Shown: piece after piece, positions 61,679-64,000 of the stretch
Layout: each line of letters opens with the position of its first letter
How positions within the stretch are numbered: the first letter of the stretch is position 1
DNA from: PBB1 sp965229345
Lineage (GTDB): Bacteria; Pseudomonadota; Gammaproteobacteria; Burkholderiales; Burkholderiaceae_C
Length of the DNA: 64,000 bases
Assembly (NCBI GenBank): GCA_965229345.1
Contig: OZ245872.1
Coordinates: forward strand, 1,612,001 to 1,676,000
Direction: 5' to 3'
The notes under the pieces: generated by a model
Database searches by the model: none
What the model was told of the DNA's origin: nothing
The model's input: the letters and a program-made list of their open reading frames with translations, nothing else
Made by a program: the position numbers and the translations under genes

Positions 61679-63082
61679 ATGGAAAATCTGCCCTGGATCA
61701 CGCTCGCGCTGAGTGTCGTCACCCTGCTGCTGGTGCTGTGGCTTGCGCTGCGCAGTTCAGAAAACGCCCGAGCACGCGCGGACCACGAGGCGTTGATCGA
61801 CGCGGTTCGCAGCGGCACCGAGCGGCTGGAACGCGAGCTGCGTGACGAGCTCGGACGCAGTGCGCAAGGCACGCGGGTCGAGCTGGGCACGGCGCTCGGC
61901 ACCTTCCAGCAGACGCTGCTGAACCAGCAGGGCGACGTGGCCCGAACCCAGACCACGCAGGCGCAGGCCTCACGCGAATCGCTCGACGCAGCGCTGAAGC
62001 GCTTCTCCGACACCCTGGGTGCGCAGCTGCGCGACATGGCCGAGGCGAATGAGCGGCGGCTGGGCGAGGTCAAGACCAGCGTCGAGCAGCGACTCACCGT
62101 GCTGCAGCAAGGCAACGAGGCCAAGCTCGAACAGATGCGCGCCACCGTCGACGAGAAGCTGCACGCCACGCTCGAAGCGCGTCTGGGTGAAAGTTTCAAG
62201 CAGGTCGCCGACCGGCTCGATCAGGTGCACCGCGGCCTGGGCGAAATGCAGGGGTTGGCCAAGGACGTGGGCTCGCTGAACCGCGTGCTCAACAACGTCA
62301 AGTCGCGCGGCGTGTTTGGCGAGGTGCAACTGGCCGGCTTGCTGGAACAGGTGTTCACGCCCGACCAGTACGCGACCAATGTCGAGACCATTCCCGGCAG
62401 CGGTGCGCGGGTCGAATTCGCGATCAAGTTGCCGGGCCGCCGTGACGATGGCCTGCCGCTGTGGCTGCCGATCGATGCGAAGTTCCCGCGCGAAGACTAC
62501 GAGCGCCTGCTCGACGCGCAGGAGCGCGCCGACCGGCCCGAGGCGGAAGCGGCGGGCAAGGCGATCGAGCTGCGCTTGCGCACCGAGGCGAAGACGATCC
62601 GTGAGAAGTACGTCGCCGCACCGCACACCACCGAATTCGCGATCCTATTCGTGCCGACCGAAGGGCTGTACGCCGAAGCGCTGCGCCGGCCCGGCCTGAT
62701 GGAAGCGCTGCAGCGCGAACACCGCGTCACGCTGGCCGGGCCGACCACGCTGCTGGCCACGCTGAACAGCTTGCAGATGGGCTTTCGCACGCTGGCGCTG
62801 GAGAAGCGCTCGACCGAGGTCTGGGAGGTGCTGGGCGCGGTGAAGACCGAGTTCGGCAAGTTCGGCGAGGTGCTCGCGAAGACCAAGAAGAAGCTCGACG
62901 AGGCCAGCAACACGATCGATGCCGCGCAGACACGCACCAACGCGATGACGCGCAAGCTGAAGTCGGTCGAGGCGCTGTCCGAACCGCGCACCCGTGCACT
63001 GCTGCCAGGCGCAGACACCGATCTGCTGGCGGATGCCGACGCCGATCTGCTATCCGCCGAGGTTCACCCGGCTCGCGATTGA
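61679..63082 (+). CDS. rmuC: DNA recombination protein RmuC
   Basis: 467 residues. N-terminal membrane anchor (ITLALSVVTLLLVLWLALRS), a coiled coil (about 30-190), then the RmuC nuclease-like domain (GVFGEVQLAGLLEQVFTPDQ, PIDAKFPREDYERLL, EKYVAAPHTTEFAILFVPTE). RmuC limits inversions at short inverted repeats in E. coli. Its stop shares one base with the start of the transporter gene. Confidence 0.95.
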   Translation: MENLPWITLALSVVTLLLVLWLALRSSENARARADHEALIDAVRSGTERLERELRDELGRSAQGTRVELGTALGTFQQTLLNQQGDVARTQTTQAQASRESLDAALKRFSDTLGAQLRDMAEANERRLGEVKTSVEQRLTVLQQGNEAKLEQMRATVDEKLHATLEARLGESFKQVADRLDQVHRGLGEMQGLAKDVGSLNRVLNNVKSRGVFGEVQLAGLLEQVFTPDQYATNVETIPGSGARVEFAIKLPGRRDDGLPLWLPIDAKFPREDYERLLDAQERADRPEAEAAGKAIELRLRTEAKTIREKYVAAPHTTEFAILFVPTEGLYAEALRRPGLMEALQREHRVTLAGPTTLLATLNSLQMGFRTLALEKRSTEVWEVLGAVKTEFGKFGEVLAKTKKKLDEASNTIDAAQTRTNAMTRKLKSVEALSEPRTRALLPGADTDLLADADADLLSAEVHPARD

Positions 63083-64000
63083 TGGTGTTTTCGCGGGCGC
63101 TGCTGGCGCTGATCCTGGGGCAGGTCTTTCTGCATGCCTGCATGACGGGGGTGCGTGTCGCCGCTCCGTTGCTGATGCTGCGGCAAGGCCACGCCGAGTG
63201 GGCGGTGGGCTTGCTGCTGGGCTTGTTTGCGGCTGCGCCAGTGACCACCGCGCTGCGTTCGGGCCGGATGGCAGACCGCCATGGTTACCACCGGCCGATG
63301 CGGCTGGCCATCGCGCTGGCGGTGTTCGGGGCGCTGCTGGCGGCCGCGGCGGTGTGGTTGACGCCGTCAGCGCCAAACGCCGGGTGGCCTGTGCTGGATG
63401 CGTTGAGGCTCGCGCCGCGCGGCGCGTCGTTCGCCATGCTGGCGGTGGCCGCGATGCTGTGCGGCGTGGGCGCCAACATGGGCCTGATCACGATCCAGCG
63501 CAGTGCCGGGCGACTGGCGTCCGGTGGCACCGAGGTCACGCGGGTGTTCAGCTGGCTGGGCCTGGCCCCGGCGGTGTCGAACATGATCGGCCCGGTCGTG
63601 GCCGGCGCCGTCATCGACGCGGCCGGATTCGGCAGCGCTTTTCTGGTGCTGGCGGCGTTGCCGCTGGTCAGCCTGGCGTGGATGCGGCAGGTGCCTGTCG
63701 ACGTGCCGGCGGCACGGGCGGTGGACGCGCCGGCCACCAGCGCCTGGACGCTGCTGCGCCTGCCGGGGCTGCGCCGCCTGCTGCTGGTGAACTGGCTGTT
63801 GTCGTCGAGCTGGGACCTGCACGCGTTCCTCGTGCCGGTGCTGGGCCACGAGCGGGGCCTGAGCGCGTCGGCGATCGGGCTGATCCTGGGCACTTTCGCC
63901 GCTGCGGTGGCCGCCGTGCGGCTGGTCATTCCGTGGATCGCGCACCACCTGCGCGAGGCGCAGGTGCTGACCGGCGCGATGCTCACCACGGCGGCAGTGT
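63082..64000 (+). CDS. MFS transporter, 5' part
   Basis: Runs off the right edge after 306 codons. The ATG at 63082 overlaps the rmuC stop by one base. At least eight membrane helices are visible, with the MFS loop motif GRMADRHGYHRP between helices 2 and 3 (about residue 61). The substrate is unknown; the coupling to rmuC probably reflects only gene packing. Confidence 0.88.
   Translation, partial: MVFSRALLALILGQVFLHACMTGVRVAAPLLMLRQGHAEWAVGLLLGLFAAAPVTTALRSGRMADRHGYHRPMRLAIALAVFGALLAAAAVWLTPSAPNAGWPVLDALRLAPRGASFAMLAVAAMLCGVGANMGLITIQRSAGRLASGGTEVTRVFSWLGLAPAVSNMIGPVVAGAVIDAAGFGSAFLVLAALPLVSLAWMRQVPVDVPAARAVDAPATSAWTLLRLPGLRRLLLVNWLLSSSWDLHAFLVPVLGHERGLSASAIGLILGTFAAAVAAVRLVIPWIAHHLREAQVLTGAMLTTAAV

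Overview
The window is a GC-rich chromosomal segment of a betaproteobacterium, most likely Burkholderiales of the Leptothrix/Rubrivivax/Ideonella type. The grounds are the housekeeping order yebC-purD-hemF-nadD-rsfS-rlmH-maf-rng, a phasin (polyhydroxyalkanoate storage), a PEP-CTERM protein, a GT41 glycosyltransferase and a kdpFABCDE operon. This placement comes from recall of gene order and families, not from a database search.

Region 1 (1-20.3 kb) is devoted to the cell surface. It holds the 3' part of a GT41 (O-GlcNAc-transferase-like) enzyme, a PEP-CTERM protein, an unknown secreted protein, and a 3514-residue filamentous-haemagglutinin-type exoprotein. These are followed by an ExbB with an added periplasmic DUF2341/LamG-like part, ExbD, TonB, a porin-like protein and an exported coiled-coil protein. 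The order suggests a surface adhesin with its own proton-motive-force-driven envelope machinery; no FhaC/TpsB partner lies in the window.

Region 2 (20.3-31.7 kb) opens with a compact queuosine-precursor operon, queC - a three-domain QueD-like fusion - queE - queF. Its fusion has its expected active-site residues scattered over different domains. After it come a small exported protein, a lipocalin, a DUF3857/transglutaminase protein, glnS, a small Arg/Asp-rich exported protein and a HerA-like ATPase.

Region 3 (31.7-38.8 kb) is the tightly packed housekeeping run yebC-purD-hemF-nadD-rsfS-rlmH-maf-rng. RsfS carries a long Ala/Lys/Pro-rich tail.

Region 4 (38.98-44.6 kb) is an integron cassette array with no integrase in sight (a CALIN). 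Ten small genes all lie on the minus strand, each followed by an attC site whose ends read RYYYAAC ... GTTRRRY. They include a YidD-like gene, a DUF4265 gene, a lipoprotein and several membrane or exported proteins of unknown function. The array sits between rng and an acyl-CoA ligase gene.

Region 5 (45.2-48.8 kb) is a catabolic operon of acyl-CoA ligase, SCP2-type thiolase and beta-keto acid cleavage enzyme. Region 6 (48.8-57.1 kb) is the kdp potassium-uptake operon on the minus strand. It is headed by a 30-codon membrane mini-ORF whose ribosome-binding site is buried in an 11-bp leader hairpin. Region 7 (57.1-64 kb) holds a DUF4401/GDYXXLXY - DUF2157 membrane pair, a phasin with a PhaR-like promoter layout, a histone-deacetylase-family enzyme, rmuC and the 5' part of an MFS transporter.
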